DNA of 6,230 bases. Source: Paracoccaceae bacterium. GTDB lineage: Bacteria > Pseudomonadota > Alphaproteobacteria > Rhodobacterales > Rhodobacteraceae. Positions within the stretch are counted from its first letter, which is position 1; each line of letters starts with the position of its first letter. A program made the position numbers and the translations under genes. The stretch spans positions 1-6,230 of the forward strand of contig SKMI01000176.1 of NCBI GenBank assembly GCA_007121115.1, given 5' to 3'. Positions 1 through 5,772 of this stretch are shown here, one piece after another. Under the pieces are notes generated by a model. It was not told the origin of the DNA. It did not search any database and worked only from the letters and a program-made list of their open reading frames with translations.

Positions 1-187
1 CGAATTCGCGGCCGATGGTGGTCACCGCCTCGTGGGTCAGTTGCCGCGTGGCCCCGCCCGCGCCATAGGTGACCGACACGAACTCCGGCCCCAGCGGCGC
101 CAGCATCCGCACCGTGTCCCAGAGCCGGAAGCTCGCCTCCAGCGACTTGGGCGGGAAGAATTCGAAGGAAACGCGGGGCTGCGACAT
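1..187 (-). CDS. metF: Methylenetetrahydrofolate reductase, 5' part only (cut by left window edge)
   Basis: Translating the minus strand from the ATG at 185-187 gives 62 residues starting MSQPRVSFEFFPPKS and continuing through FVSVTYGAGGATRQLT. The N-terminal F-E-F-F-P-P-K and the VTYGAGG stretch are hallmarks of the MTHFR TIM barrel. The early Glu (E9) lies at the start of the first strand, where the family's catalytic Glu sits. The enzyme reduces 5,10-methylenetetrahydrofolate to 5-methyltetrahydrofolate with a flavin, supplying the methyl group for methionine synthesis in the cytoplasm. A GGAGTG ribosome-binding site lies at 193-198, 5 nt before the start. The gene is divergent from metR, and a MetR-like box lies upstream of its start, so activation by MetR with homocysteine is expected from the E. 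coli paradigm. The C-terminal remainder lies outside the window. The identification is confident despite the short length. Confidence 0.93.
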   Translation of the reverse strand, partial: MSQPRVSFEFFPPKSLEASFRLWDTVRMLAPLGPEFVSVTYGAGGATRQLTHEAVTTIGREF

Positions 188-233
188 GGGATCACTCCAT
201 CAGGGCTACCACCTTGTCGCACGCGCCTGGATG

Positions 234-246
234 TGAGACAAATTCA
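234..246. promoter_or_regulatory. MetR box between metF and metR
   Basis: The sequence TGAG-ACAAA-TTCA matches the enterobacterial MetR consensus TGAA-N5-TTCA at 7 of 8 defined positions. It lies 46 nt upstream of the metF start and 34 nt upstream of the metR start, the usual shared position for divergent activation and autoregulation. Another TGAA half-site follows at 259-262. The match is seen directly; binding is inferred from the identity of the neighbouring regulator. Confidence 0.6.
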
Positions 247-280
247 TTATCCTCAACATGAACATGAAGCGCGCCGCATA

Positions 281-1201
281 ATGCACATCGAATTCCGCCA
301 TCTGCGCACCATTCGCGCCATCCATCAGGCCGGGGGTCTGGCCCGTGCGGCCGAGCTTCTGAACATGACCCAGTCCGCACTCAGCCATCAGGTCAAGGGG
401 TTGGAGGAACAGGCGGGCGTGGAGTTGTTCGTGCGCCGCTCGAAGCCGCTGAAGCTGTCAGCGGCGGGCCAGAAGATGCTGCGCGCCGCCGAGGATATCC
501 TCCCCCGCGTCGCCGCGCTGGAAGAGGAATTCGCGGGCCTGCGGCGCGGCAACGCCGGGCGGCTGCACATCGCCATCGAATGCCACGCCTGTTTCGACTG
601 GCTGTTTCCGGTGCTGGAGCACTTCCGCCGTGCCTGGGCGGAAGTCGATGTGGACATCCGCCCAGGACTTGCCTTCGACGCGCTGCCCGCGCTGCGGCGC
701 GAGGAGGTGGACCTGGTGATATCCTCCGACCCCGAGGATCTGCCCGGCGTCGATTTCGTGCCGCTGTTCGACTACGAACCCGTCTTCGTCGCCGCCCGCG
801 CGCATCCGCTGGCCGAAAAGCCCTTCATCGAGGCCCCGGATTTCCGCGACCAGACGCTGATCACCTATCCGGTCGAGCGCACGCGGCTTGATGTCTTCTC
901 GCAGCTTCTGACGCCCGCCAAGGTAGAGCCGCGCGCCATCCGGCAGGTGGAGCTGACGGCGGTGATCCTGCTCCTGGTGGCCTCCAACCGGGGCGTTTCT
1001 GTTCTGCCGGACTGGGTGCTGCGCGAGGTGCGCTATCACGCGGACTATGTGACAAAGCCGCTGACCGCGCAGGGCCTGACCCGGCGGCTCTATGCCGCCG
1101 TGCGGACCGAGGACGCGGCCCGCCCCTATATGGCGCATGTCCTGCGGCTGGCGCGGACCGAACCGGTGAAGCTGCAGCGTGCCGCCGTCCCCGTGTCCTG
1201 A
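281..1201 (+). CDS. metR: LysR-type transcriptional regulator MetR (homocysteine-responsive)
   Basis: This 306-residue protein has a LysR layout. A winged helix-turn-helix lies at about residues 3-62 (MTQSALSHQVKGLEEQAG, with the LFVRRSKPLKLSAAG wing), and a periplasmic-binding-like effector domain runs from about 92 to 292. The stretch RLHIAIECHACFDWLFP (94-110), then FDALPALRREEVDLV, DYEPVFV, HPLAEK, TYPVERTRLDV and RLYAAVR follow E. coli MetR (317 aa, from memory) almost segment by segment, so the MetR subfamily can be named rather than just LysR. The family activates methionine-pathway genes with homocysteine as co-effector. The ATG at 281 is chosen because the HTH begins immediately after it; the frame is open upstream to position 32, but that stretch is antisense to metF. 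The Shine-Dalgarno sequence is weak. The gene is divergent from metF across 93 bp and is followed 97 bp later by pgi on the same strand. Confidence 0.95.
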   Translation: MHIEFRHLRTIRAIHQAGGLARAAELLNMTQSALSHQVKGLEEQAGVELFVRRSKPLKLSAAGQKMLRAAEDILPRVAALEEEFAGLRRGNAGRLHIAIECHACFDWLFPVLEHFRRAWAEVDVDIRPGLAFDALPALRREEVDLVISSDPEDLPGVDFVPLFDYEPVFVAARAHPLAEKPFIEAPDFRDQTLITYPVERTRLDVFSQLLTPAKVEPRAIRQVELTAVILLLVASNRGVSVLPDWVLREVRYHADYVTKPLTAQGLTRRLYAAVRTEDAARPYMAHVLRLARTEPVKLQRAAVPVS

Positions 1202-1284
1202 CTTCCGGCTTGCAATTCGGAGCCGATTGCGGCGAAAACAGGAATTGTTTGCGCTAACATGGCGTGGTGCGCCGCGCCAAATTC

Positions 1285-1290
1285 AAGGAG
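1285..1290 (+). promoter_or_regulatory. Ribosome-binding site of pgi
   Basis: AAGGAG lies 8 nt before the ATG at 1299 and decides the start. The frame is open further upstream to a GTG at 1179, but that codon lies inside the 3' end of metR and has no comparable site. Confidence 0.8.
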
Positions 1291-1298
1291 GCCGAACC

Positions 1299-2909
1299 AT
1301 GGATGCCTGGCAGAAACTGGACGCCCTGCACGCACAGACGCAGGACCGGCGAATCATCGACCTTTTCGACCAGCCCGGCAGGGCGGAAGCGTTCTCGCTG
1401 CGTGTGGGCGGGCTCCTGTTCGACTATGCCAAGACCGGCATCGATGATGACATCCGCACCGCCCTGCTGGCGCTGGCCGAGGGCGCAGGTGTGGCGGCGC
1501 GACGGGACGCGATGTTCGAAGGCGCCCGGATCAACGAGACCGAGGGCCGCGCCGTCCTGCACACCGCCCTGCGCGCGGGCGATGAAGCGGTGGTCACGGT
1601 GGACGGCGAAGATGTCATGCCCGAGGTCCGGGATATCCACACCCGCGCCATGGGTTTTGCCGAGGATGTGCGCGCCGGGCGCTTCACGGGGCAGGGGGGC
1701 CGGATCACCGATGTGGTCAATATCGGCATCGGCGGCTCGGACCTGGGCCCGGCCATGGCCACGCTGGCACTGGCGCCCTACCATGACGGGCCGCGCGTGC
1801 ATTATGTCTCGAACGTGGACGGGGCGCATGTCCATGACGTGCTGGCCGGGCTGAACCCCGAGACGACGCTGGTGATCGTCGCCTCCAAGACCTTCACCAC
1901 CATCGAGACCATGACCAACGCCGAAACCGCGCGGGACTGGATGGCGGCGCAGGTCACCGACCCCGGCGCGCAGTTCGCCGCCGTCTCCACCGCGCTGGAC
2001 CGCACGACGGCCTTTGGCATCGCGCCTGAGCGGGTGTTCGGCTTCGCCGACTGGGTCGGCGGGCGTTACAGCATGTGGGGGCCGATCGGGCTGGCGCTGA
2101 TGATTGCCGTGGGGGCGGAGCGGTTCGGGGCGTTCCTGGCCGGGGGGCGGGCAATGGACGACCATTTCCGCGCCACGCCGCTGGCCGAGAACCTGCCGGT
2201 GATGCTGGCGCTGGTGGGCATCTGGCACAACCAGATCTGCGGCCACGCCACCCGCGCGGTGCTGCCCTATGACCAGCGGCTGTCGCGGCTGCCCGCCTAT
2301 CTGCAGCAACTGGAGATGGAATCGAACGGCAAGCGCGTGGGCTTGGATGGCAGCGACCTGCCCCGCCATTCCGGCCCCGTGGTGTGGGGCGAGCCGGGGA
2401 CCAACGGCCAGCACGCGTTTTTCCAACTGATCCATCAGGGCACGCGGTTGGTGCCCTGCGAATTCCTGCTGGCCGCGCGCGGGCACGAGCCGGAGCTTGC
2501 CCACCAGCACCGGCTGCTGGCTGCCAATTGCCTGGCGCAGTCCGAGGCGCTGATGCGCGGCCGGTCGCTGGACGAGGCGCGGACACTGATGGCGGCGCAG
2601 GGGCTGGAGGGGGCCGAGCTGGAGCGGCAGGCGCGGCACCGGGTGTTTCCGGGCAACCGGCCGTCGACCACGCTGCTCTACGGCCGGCTGACGCCCTATG
2701 TGCTGGGCCAGATCATCGCGCTTTATGAGCACCGGGTGTTCGTGGAGGGGGTGATCCTGGGGCTCAATTCGTTCGATCAATGGGGGGTGGAACTGGGCAA
2801 GGAACTGGCGCAGGCGCTGGGGCCGATGCTGGAAGGCGCGGCGAGCGACGCGGACAAGGACGGCTCCACCCGGCAGTTGCTGGCGTTTGTGCGCGGTGCG
2901 GGCCGGTAG
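1299..2909 (+). CDS. pgi: Glucose-6-phosphate isomerase
   Basis: A complete 536-residue cytoplasmic enzyme that interconverts glucose-6-phosphate and fructose-6-phosphate, linking the Entner-Doudoroff/pentose phosphate routes with gluconeogenesis and sugar-nucleotide supply. The sugar-isomerase (SIS) phosphate-binding stretch NIGIGGSDLG is at 141-150. The first family signature, DWVGGRYSMWGPIG, is at 251-264 and includes R256. The active-site block GEPGTNGQHAFFQLIHQG carries the catalytic-base Glu at E365. H396 lies 31 residues later, the same spacing as rabbit E357/H388. The second signature FDQWGVELGK ends at the catalytic Lys K501. Length is slightly below the 549 aa of E. coli; the E365-K501 interval is about 23 residues shorter than in E. 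coli, so a surface segment is missing while all catalytic residues remain. The gene follows metR after 97 bp with its own strong ribosome-binding site. No clear promoter was recognised in the gap, so both read-through from metR and an independent promoter are possible. Confidence 0.98.
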   Translation: MDAWQKLDALHAQTQDRRIIDLFDQPGRAEAFSLRVGGLLFDYAKTGIDDDIRTALLALAEGAGVAARRDAMFEGARINETEGRAVLHTALRAGDEAVVTVDGEDVMPEVRDIHTRAMGFAEDVRAGRFTGQGGRITDVVNIGIGGSDLGPAMATLALAPYHDGPRVHYVSNVDGAHVHDVLAGLNPETTLVIVASKTFTTIETMTNAETARDWMAAQVTDPGAQFAAVSTALDRTTAFGIAPERVFGFADWVGGRYSMWGPIGLALMIAVGAERFGAFLAGGRAMDDHFRATPLAENLPVMLALVGIWHNQICGHATRAVLPYDQRLSRLPAYLQQLEMESNGKRVGLDGSDLPRHSGPVVWGEPGTNGQHAFFQLIHQGTRLVPCEFLLAARGHEPELAHQHRLLAANCLAQSEALMRGRSLDEARTLMAAQGLEGAELERQARHRVFPGNRPSTTLLYGRLTPYVLGQIIALYEHRVFVEGVILGLNSFDQWGVELGKELAQALGPMLEGAASDADKDGSTRQLLAFVRGAGR

Positions 2910-2928
2910 GTCCTGATCTGCGCGGGAC

Positions 2929-2985
2929 AAAAGCGCCCCCCGCGGCGTGCCCCGCTCACCCACCCGCACGCCCCGGGGCGCTTTC
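2929..2985. terminator. Bidirectional terminator between pgi and the rhomboid gene
   Basis: AAAGCGCCCC (2930-2939) and GGGGCGCTTT (2975-2984) form a perfect 10-bp inverted repeat. Inside it GGCGTGC (2944-2950) and GCACGCC (2966-2972) form a second perfect 7-bp stem with a 15-nt loop. The element is centred between convergent stop codons (2909 and 3028). The minus-strand side has the better U tract (TTTTGT after the stem); the plus side has only TTT. A Rho-independent role in both directions is inferred from structure and position. Confidence 0.8.
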
Positions 2986-3027
2986 GCACCATGTCGAACG
3001 GTGGTGCGGTTGTCAGAGGCTGGCGGC

Positions 3028-3678
3028 TCAGATCCGGTAGCGGAGGGACGGCGTGACAATGGCCGCGAAGAGCACGCCGGTGACGAAGCCGCCCAGATGC
3101 GCCTCCCACGCGAGAAGGCCCGAGAGCAGCACCCAGAGCAGGACGTTCAGCGCCGCCAGACCAAGGAGCGAGCGCCACAGCGGCCCCATGTCGGCGCGCA
3201 TCTTTCGCCGCACCTGCCATTCCCAGAACTTCCACGCGCCGATCAGCCCGAACACCGCCCCCGAGGCGCCGATCATCGGCGACGTGCTGCCGGAGAGCAG
3301 CGCAAACCCGGCAGCCCCCCCGATGGCGGTCAGCGCGTAGAGCAGCAGGAAGCCCTGCTGTCCGATCCGCGCCACCACGATCCCGCCCAGCGCCAGCACC
3401 GCGATCATGTTGCCGATCAGGTGCAGGAACCCGCCGTGCAGGAAGGCATAGGTGACGAACATCAGCTCGCGCTGGAAGGGGTAGAGCGTTGTCCAGCCTT
3501 CCCGCAGCACCCCGTTCCAGAACGCCCCATAGGCCAGCGCCAGATTGCGCAGGTTCCCCTGACCGATCAGATCGGCGGAGAGCAGCGTGAACAGCGCCTC
3601 GGGCAGGCAGGTCAGGCCCACAAGCCAGAGTACGGCGGGGCTGTTCGGATGGATGCCGGGGCGGATATGATCGCGCAT
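3028..3678 (-). CDS. Rhomboid-family intramembrane serine protease
   Basis: A 216-residue membrane protein. It has about six hydrophobic segments, near residues 14-34, 72-105, 108-129, 132-152, 168-188 and 190-209, the basic six-helix bacterial rhomboid fold without an added seventh helix. The catalytic Ser is S139 in GASG and the catalytic His is H194 in AHLGGFVTG. The H81-x4-H86-x3-N90 pattern (HGGFLHLIGN) matches the oxyanion-hole motif of E. coli GlpG (H145/H150/N154). All essential residues are present, so it should be an active protease cutting transmembrane substrates in the inner membrane; its substrate is unknown. The ATG at 3678 is preferred because the hydrophobic core starts soon after it. 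A TTG at 3780 overlaps the upstream stop codon as TTGA but would add an Arg-rich, unconserved-looking leader. Only 98 bp separate it from the sugar transferase upstream on the same strand, so co-transcription is likely. It converges on pgi. Confidence 0.93.
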   Translation of the reverse strand: MRDHIRPGIHPNSPAVLWLVGLTCLPEALFTLLSADLIGQGNLRNLALAYGAFWNGVLREGWTTLYPFQRELMFVTYAFLHGGFLHLIGNMIAVLALGGIVVARIGQQGFLLLYALTAIGGAAGFALLSGSTSPMIGASGAVFGLIGAWKFWEWQVRRKMRADMGPLWRSLLGLAALNVLLWVLLSGLLAWEAHLGGFVTGVLFAAIVTPSLRYRI

Positions 3679-3754
3679 GGCCCCAGCTCTTATCGCGCCG
3701 GTGCGGTCTTGGGAACGGGCGATCCTGTCGTCCGGATCACTTTGCGCTGTCCCG

Positions 3755-3774
3755 CGCAGGAAGAGGCGCCTGCG
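3755..3774. repeat. Small inverted repeat after the sugar transferase stop codon
   Basis: CGCAGG (3755-3760) and CCTGCG (3769-3774) can form a 6-bp stem with an 8-nt loop, a few bases past the minus-strand stop at 3777. There is no U tract, so it is more likely a weak attenuator, an RNA-stability element or chance than a terminator. This supports read-through into the rhomboid gene. Confidence 0.3.
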
Positions 3775-3776
3775 TC

Positions 3777-4448
3777 TCAATGTCCGGTCCCGCGCAAGAC
3801 CACCCGAAAGGTTGCGAGGATCAGCATCATATCCTGCCAGAAGCTCAGCGTGCGCTCATAGACGGCATCGAGTCTGGCGCGCTGGCTGAAATCCACGTCA
3901 TTGCGCGCAGAGACCTGCCACAGGCCGGTGAGCCCGGGGCGCAAGGCGAAATACGCGGATGCGTGGGCGCCGTAGAGCTCAAGCTGATCGGGCATCATCG
4001 GGCGCGGGCCCACGATGCTCATGTCGCCGCGCAGGATGTTGAACAGCTGCGGCAACTCATCCAACGATGTGCGCCGCAGCACCTTTCCGGCCCGCGTGAT
4101 GCGCGGATCGTTGCGCAGCTTCTGCGTGGCGTTCCATTCGCGGCGCAGCGCCGGGTCCTGCGCCAGCAGGTCGTCGAGGATGGCATCGGCATCGCGCACC
4201 ATGGTCCGGAATTTCCAGACCCGGAACCTGCGCCCGCCCCGTCCCAGCCGGTCCTGGGCGTAGAAGGGGTTGCCGCCCTCGATCAGAAGCGCGAGCGTGA
4301 TCACCGCCATGATCGGAAGCACCAGAGGCAGCGACAGCACGACAAGCGCGATATCCACGAGCCGCTTGGGGCTCTGGCGATAATACTCCGACCCCGAACG
4401 CGCGAGCGGGCGCCTCCGCTGAAGAGCCTCGTCAGGATACATCGCCAT
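3777..4448 (-). CDS. Polyprenyl-phosphate sugar phosphotransferase (exopolysaccharide-initiating, ExoY/WcaJ/PssA type)
   Basis: A 223-residue member of the bacterial sugar transferase family (Pfam PF02397), which moves a sugar-1-phosphate from a nucleotide sugar to undecaprenyl phosphate at the inner membrane. That is the first step of exopolysaccharide or capsule assembly. The order of motifs is typical: KRLVD (28-32) leading into one hydrophobic membrane segment or re-entrant helix (about 31-56), KFRTM (79-83), DPRITRAGKVLRRTSLDELP (114-133) with the catalytic Asp-Glu pair D130/E131, RGDMSIVGPRP (140-150), and RPGLTGLWQVSAR (170-182). The length equals the short, single-domain ExoY-like class rather than the long WbaP/WcaJ class with extra helices. 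The sugar it uses (Gal, Glc or other) cannot be told from sequence. The ATG at 4448 (a second ATG is at 4442) is preferred. A GTG at 4538 would add 30 residues but has no convincing ribosome-binding site. The rhomboid gene lies downstream, and an AAA+ ATPase gene is divergent across the AT-rich gap. Confidence 0.93.
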   Translation of the reverse strand: MAMYPDEALQRRRPLARSGSEYYRQSPKRLVDIALVVLSLPLVLPIMAVITLALLIEGGNPFYAQDRLGRGGRRFRVWKFRTMVRDADAILDDLLAQDPALRREWNATQKLRNDPRITRAGKVLRRTSLDELPQLFNILRGDMSIVGPRPMMPDQLELYGAHASAYFALRPGLTGLWQVSARNDVDFSQRARLDAVYERTLSFWQDMMLILATFRVVLRGTGH

Positions 4449-4574
4449 TTCAAACACCCCAGAAAGCACCGAGCCTCTCGCCGCCAGGATCAGGGACGAG
4501 GGCCTTTTTTCCCCGGATGAGACATCGCACCCGGCCACGGCTTGCCCGTAGATCTATAGAAAATTATGCAAAGT

Positions 4575-4765
4575 TTCAGGAGTTGCGCTCACAACAAATC
4601 GTTTCCTTCGGGGAACCAATCCGGAAAGAGTGTAAGTATATGAAATATATATAGAAACACCACCTGAAGTTTTCCTTGGCTTTGCTCGATTTCTGTCACA
4701 TTCGAAAGCGATGGTAAGTGGCCCACCACCATGGTGCGAGCCTGAATTTTTAATACACTTTCAGG
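4575..4765. repeat. Four copies of TTCAGG/CCTGAA in the divergent intergenic region
   Basis: TTCAGG occurs at 4575-4580 and 4760-4765, and its reverse complement CCTGAA at 4663-4668 and 4741-4746. The last two face each other as an inverted repeat with a 13-nt AT-rich spacer. Roughly 0.1 copies would be expected in this length on both strands with equal base frequencies. The motif could be an operator half-site; no regulator is known to me for it. Confidence 0.4.
4601..4616. other. Hairpin with UUCG tetraloop
   Basis: GTTTCC (4601-4606) and GGGAAC (4611-4616) pair over six positions, one as G-U, around TTCG closed by a C-G pair, a notably stable RNA tetraloop when read on the plus strand. 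No U tract follows, so it is not a standard terminator. It would matter only if a plus-strand transcript starts upstream of 4601. Confidence 0.35.
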
Positions 4766-4780
4766 TTGTAAATCCGGGCT

Positions 4781-4809
4781 GGGTGATTCTCTTTCACCGG
4801 GCGATTCTC
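4781..4809 (+). repeat. Short direct repeat in the ATPase leader
   Basis: GGGTGATTCTC (4781-4791) and GGGCGATTCTC (4799-4809) match at 10 of 11 positions with starts 18 bp apart. The first copy also begins a small stem, GGTGA (4782-4786) with TCACC (4794-4798). This could be a tandem regulator site or a minor duplication. Confidence 0.35.
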
Positions 4810-4840
4810 CGCATTGGACGATGCCCCGAATATGCCCTGT

Positions 4841-4850
4841 TTGAATTCAA
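4841..4850. repeat. TTGAATTCAA palindrome upstream of the ATPase gene
   Basis: A perfect 10-bp palindrome 70 bp before the ATPase start. It is a possible dimer-binding operator; its identity is unknown and chance cannot be excluded. Confidence 0.25.
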
Positions 4851-4920
4851 TTCTCGCCATCCTCTGCCTATATCTGGACGGCGAACCGGTACGCTCCGGT
4901 CCGGCAGGCAGCAAGGTTTC

Positions 4921-5772
4921 ATGGCAGGCAGATTTGCATCCTATCTGGATCACTTCGGATTTGCGCAGCGCCCCTTTGCGCTGACGCCGGACCCCGAGTT
5001 CCTGTACTGGACCGATGCGCATCGCGGGGCCTATGCGATGCTGCAGTACGGGCTGACGACGCATGCGCCGATCACGCTGATGACCGGCGAGATCGGATCG
5101 GGCAAGACCCTGCTGCTGCAATACTTCGTCGAGGATCTGGACGATTCGATCACTCTGTCCATGGTGACGAACACGCGGCCCGGGACGCGTGATATCCTGC
5201 AGTGGTTGCTGCCCGAACTCGCCAACCAGAGCACCGGCGACGAGCGCACCTTTCGTCAGGTGCGCGAGTTCTTCATCGCCGAATACAACGAAGGCCGGCG
5301 TGTCCTGCTGATCATCGACGAGGCGCAGAACCTCAGCCTCGAGGCGCTGGAAGAGTTGCGGATGCTGACCAATATCAACATCGGCAAGGATGACGTGCTG
5401 CAACTGATCCTGGTCGGCCAGCCGGAATTGCGCGACATGGTGCGCCGCCCCGAACTGGTTCAGTTCGCGCAGCGGGTTGCCGCGAACTACCACATTCCGA
5501 ACATGAAACCCGAAACCGTGGCCGGATACATCGCCCACCGGCTGAAGGTCGCGGGCGGGCGCCCGGCGATCTTCAGCAAGCAGGCCGCTGCGCGCGTGGC
5601 CGAAGTCACCGGCGGGGTGCCGCGCCTCGTCAACCAGATATGCGATCTGGCCCTGACCTATGCCTTCGCCGAGGGGGACCAGATGGTGCGGCTGGCCACG
5701 GTGCAGGCGGTCATCGACGATGGCCTGTTCTTTGGCCCGGCACCGCCGCCGCCCGGGCCGAAGCGGCTCTGA
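4921..5772 (+). CDS. ExeA/GspA-like AAA+ ATPase, similar to exosortase-locus (XrtA/PEP-CTERM) ATPases
   Basis: A 283-residue P-loop ATPase. The N-terminus HFGFAQRPFALTPDPEFLYW (11-30) is the diagnostic opening of the ExeA/GspA family and of the secretion ATPases found in exosortase/PEP-CTERM exopolysaccharide loci. Walker A is GEIGSGKT (56-63). Walker B is LLIIDEAQNL (129-138) with D133/E134. A sensor-1-like stretch is ILVGQPEL (163-170). A probable arginine finger is R185 in QFAQRVAANY. The sensor-2 motif GGVPRLVNQICD spans 231-242 with R235. It has no membrane helix and no C-terminal peptidoglycan-binding domain, unlike full-length ExeA, and ends in a Pro-rich tail (PAPPPPGPKRL). It should therefore act in the cytoplasm on a partner, probably in envelope or exopolysaccharide assembly. 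The start at 4921 fits the family N-terminus; AAGG at 4913-4916 is a modest ribosome-binding site. It is divergent from the sugar transferase and converges on gloA. Confidence 0.88.
   Translation: MAGRFASYLDHFGFAQRPFALTPDPEFLYWTDAHRGAYAMLQYGLTTHAPITLMTGEIGSGKTLLLQYFVEDLDDSITLSMVTNTRPGTRDILQWLLPELANQSTGDERTFRQVREFFIAEYNEGRRVLLIIDEAQNLSLEALEELRMLTNINIGKDDVLQLILVGQPELRDMVRRPELVQFAQRVAANYHIPNMKPETVAGYIAHRLKVAGGRPAIFSKQAAARVAEVTGGVPRLVNQICDLALTYAFAEGDQMVRLATVQAVIDDGLFFGPAPPPPGPKRL

Larger units (their letters stand above)
4449..4920. other. AT-rich divergent intergenic region, no convincing gene
   Basis: A 472-bp gap between the divergent sugar transferase and AAA+ ATPase genes. By hand count G+C is about 40% in 4541-4680 and about 43% in 4541-4800, far below the flanking genes. 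The plus-strand frame is open from 4711 into the ATPase, but its residues before 4921 look unlike protein conserved in the family, and the composition is non-coding. The centre (4635-4655) is a run of alternating A and T suited to promoter melting. On the minus strand TATACT or TACACT could serve as a -10 element for the sugar transferase, but no good -35 accompanies either. The region also holds the hexamer copies, hairpin, direct repeat and palindrome listed separately. It probably carries both promoters and regulator sites, and leaves long leaders on one or both transcripts. Confidence 0.6.

Noticed and set aside
1..14. Resemblance to an EcoRI-NotI cloning adapter at the left edge
   Set aside because: The bases also read in frame as metF codons (Ile-Gly-Arg-Glu-Phe on the minus strand) and the adapter match is not complete, so this is genuine coding sequence.
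458..1138. 226-codon minus-strand open frame
   Set aside because: It is antisense to metR and lacks any recognisable motif.
1254..3059. 601-codon open frame on the minus strand
   Set aside because: It lies antisense to pgi, whose catalytic residues are all present. Long antisense frames are common in GC-rich DNA, and this translation is rich in Arg, His and Gln without recognisable domains.
3028..3678. Rhomboid as a rhombosortase of a GlyGly-CTERM sorting system
   Set aside because: It has the full GlpG-like oxyanion motif and the layout of an ordinary six-helix rhomboid, and no GlyGly-CTERM target protein is visible in the window.
2947..3861. 304-codon plus-strand open frame
   Set aside because: It is antisense to the rhomboid gene and the transferase 3' end, spans the terminator, and has no domain-like or hydrophobic pattern.
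3780..4520. 246-codon plus-strand open frame
   Set aside because: It is antisense to the sugar transferase, which has all its family motifs; the shadow translation is Arg/His/Gln-rich.
4449..4538. N-terminal extension of the sugar transferase from a GTG at 4538
   Set aside because: It has no good ribosome-binding site, runs into the AT-rich region, and the protein already has the usual ExoY length from the ATG at 4448. It is not fully excluded.
4745..4765. CtrA-type site (TTAA-N7-TTAA) around TTTTTAATACACTTTC
   Set aside because: Only one TTAA half is present; the second half at the required spacing reads TCAG.
4711..4920. 70-residue upstream extension of the ATPase frame
   Set aside because: The family N-terminus (HFGF..PFALTPDP) starts just after the ATG at 4921, and the upstream residues and base composition look non-coding.
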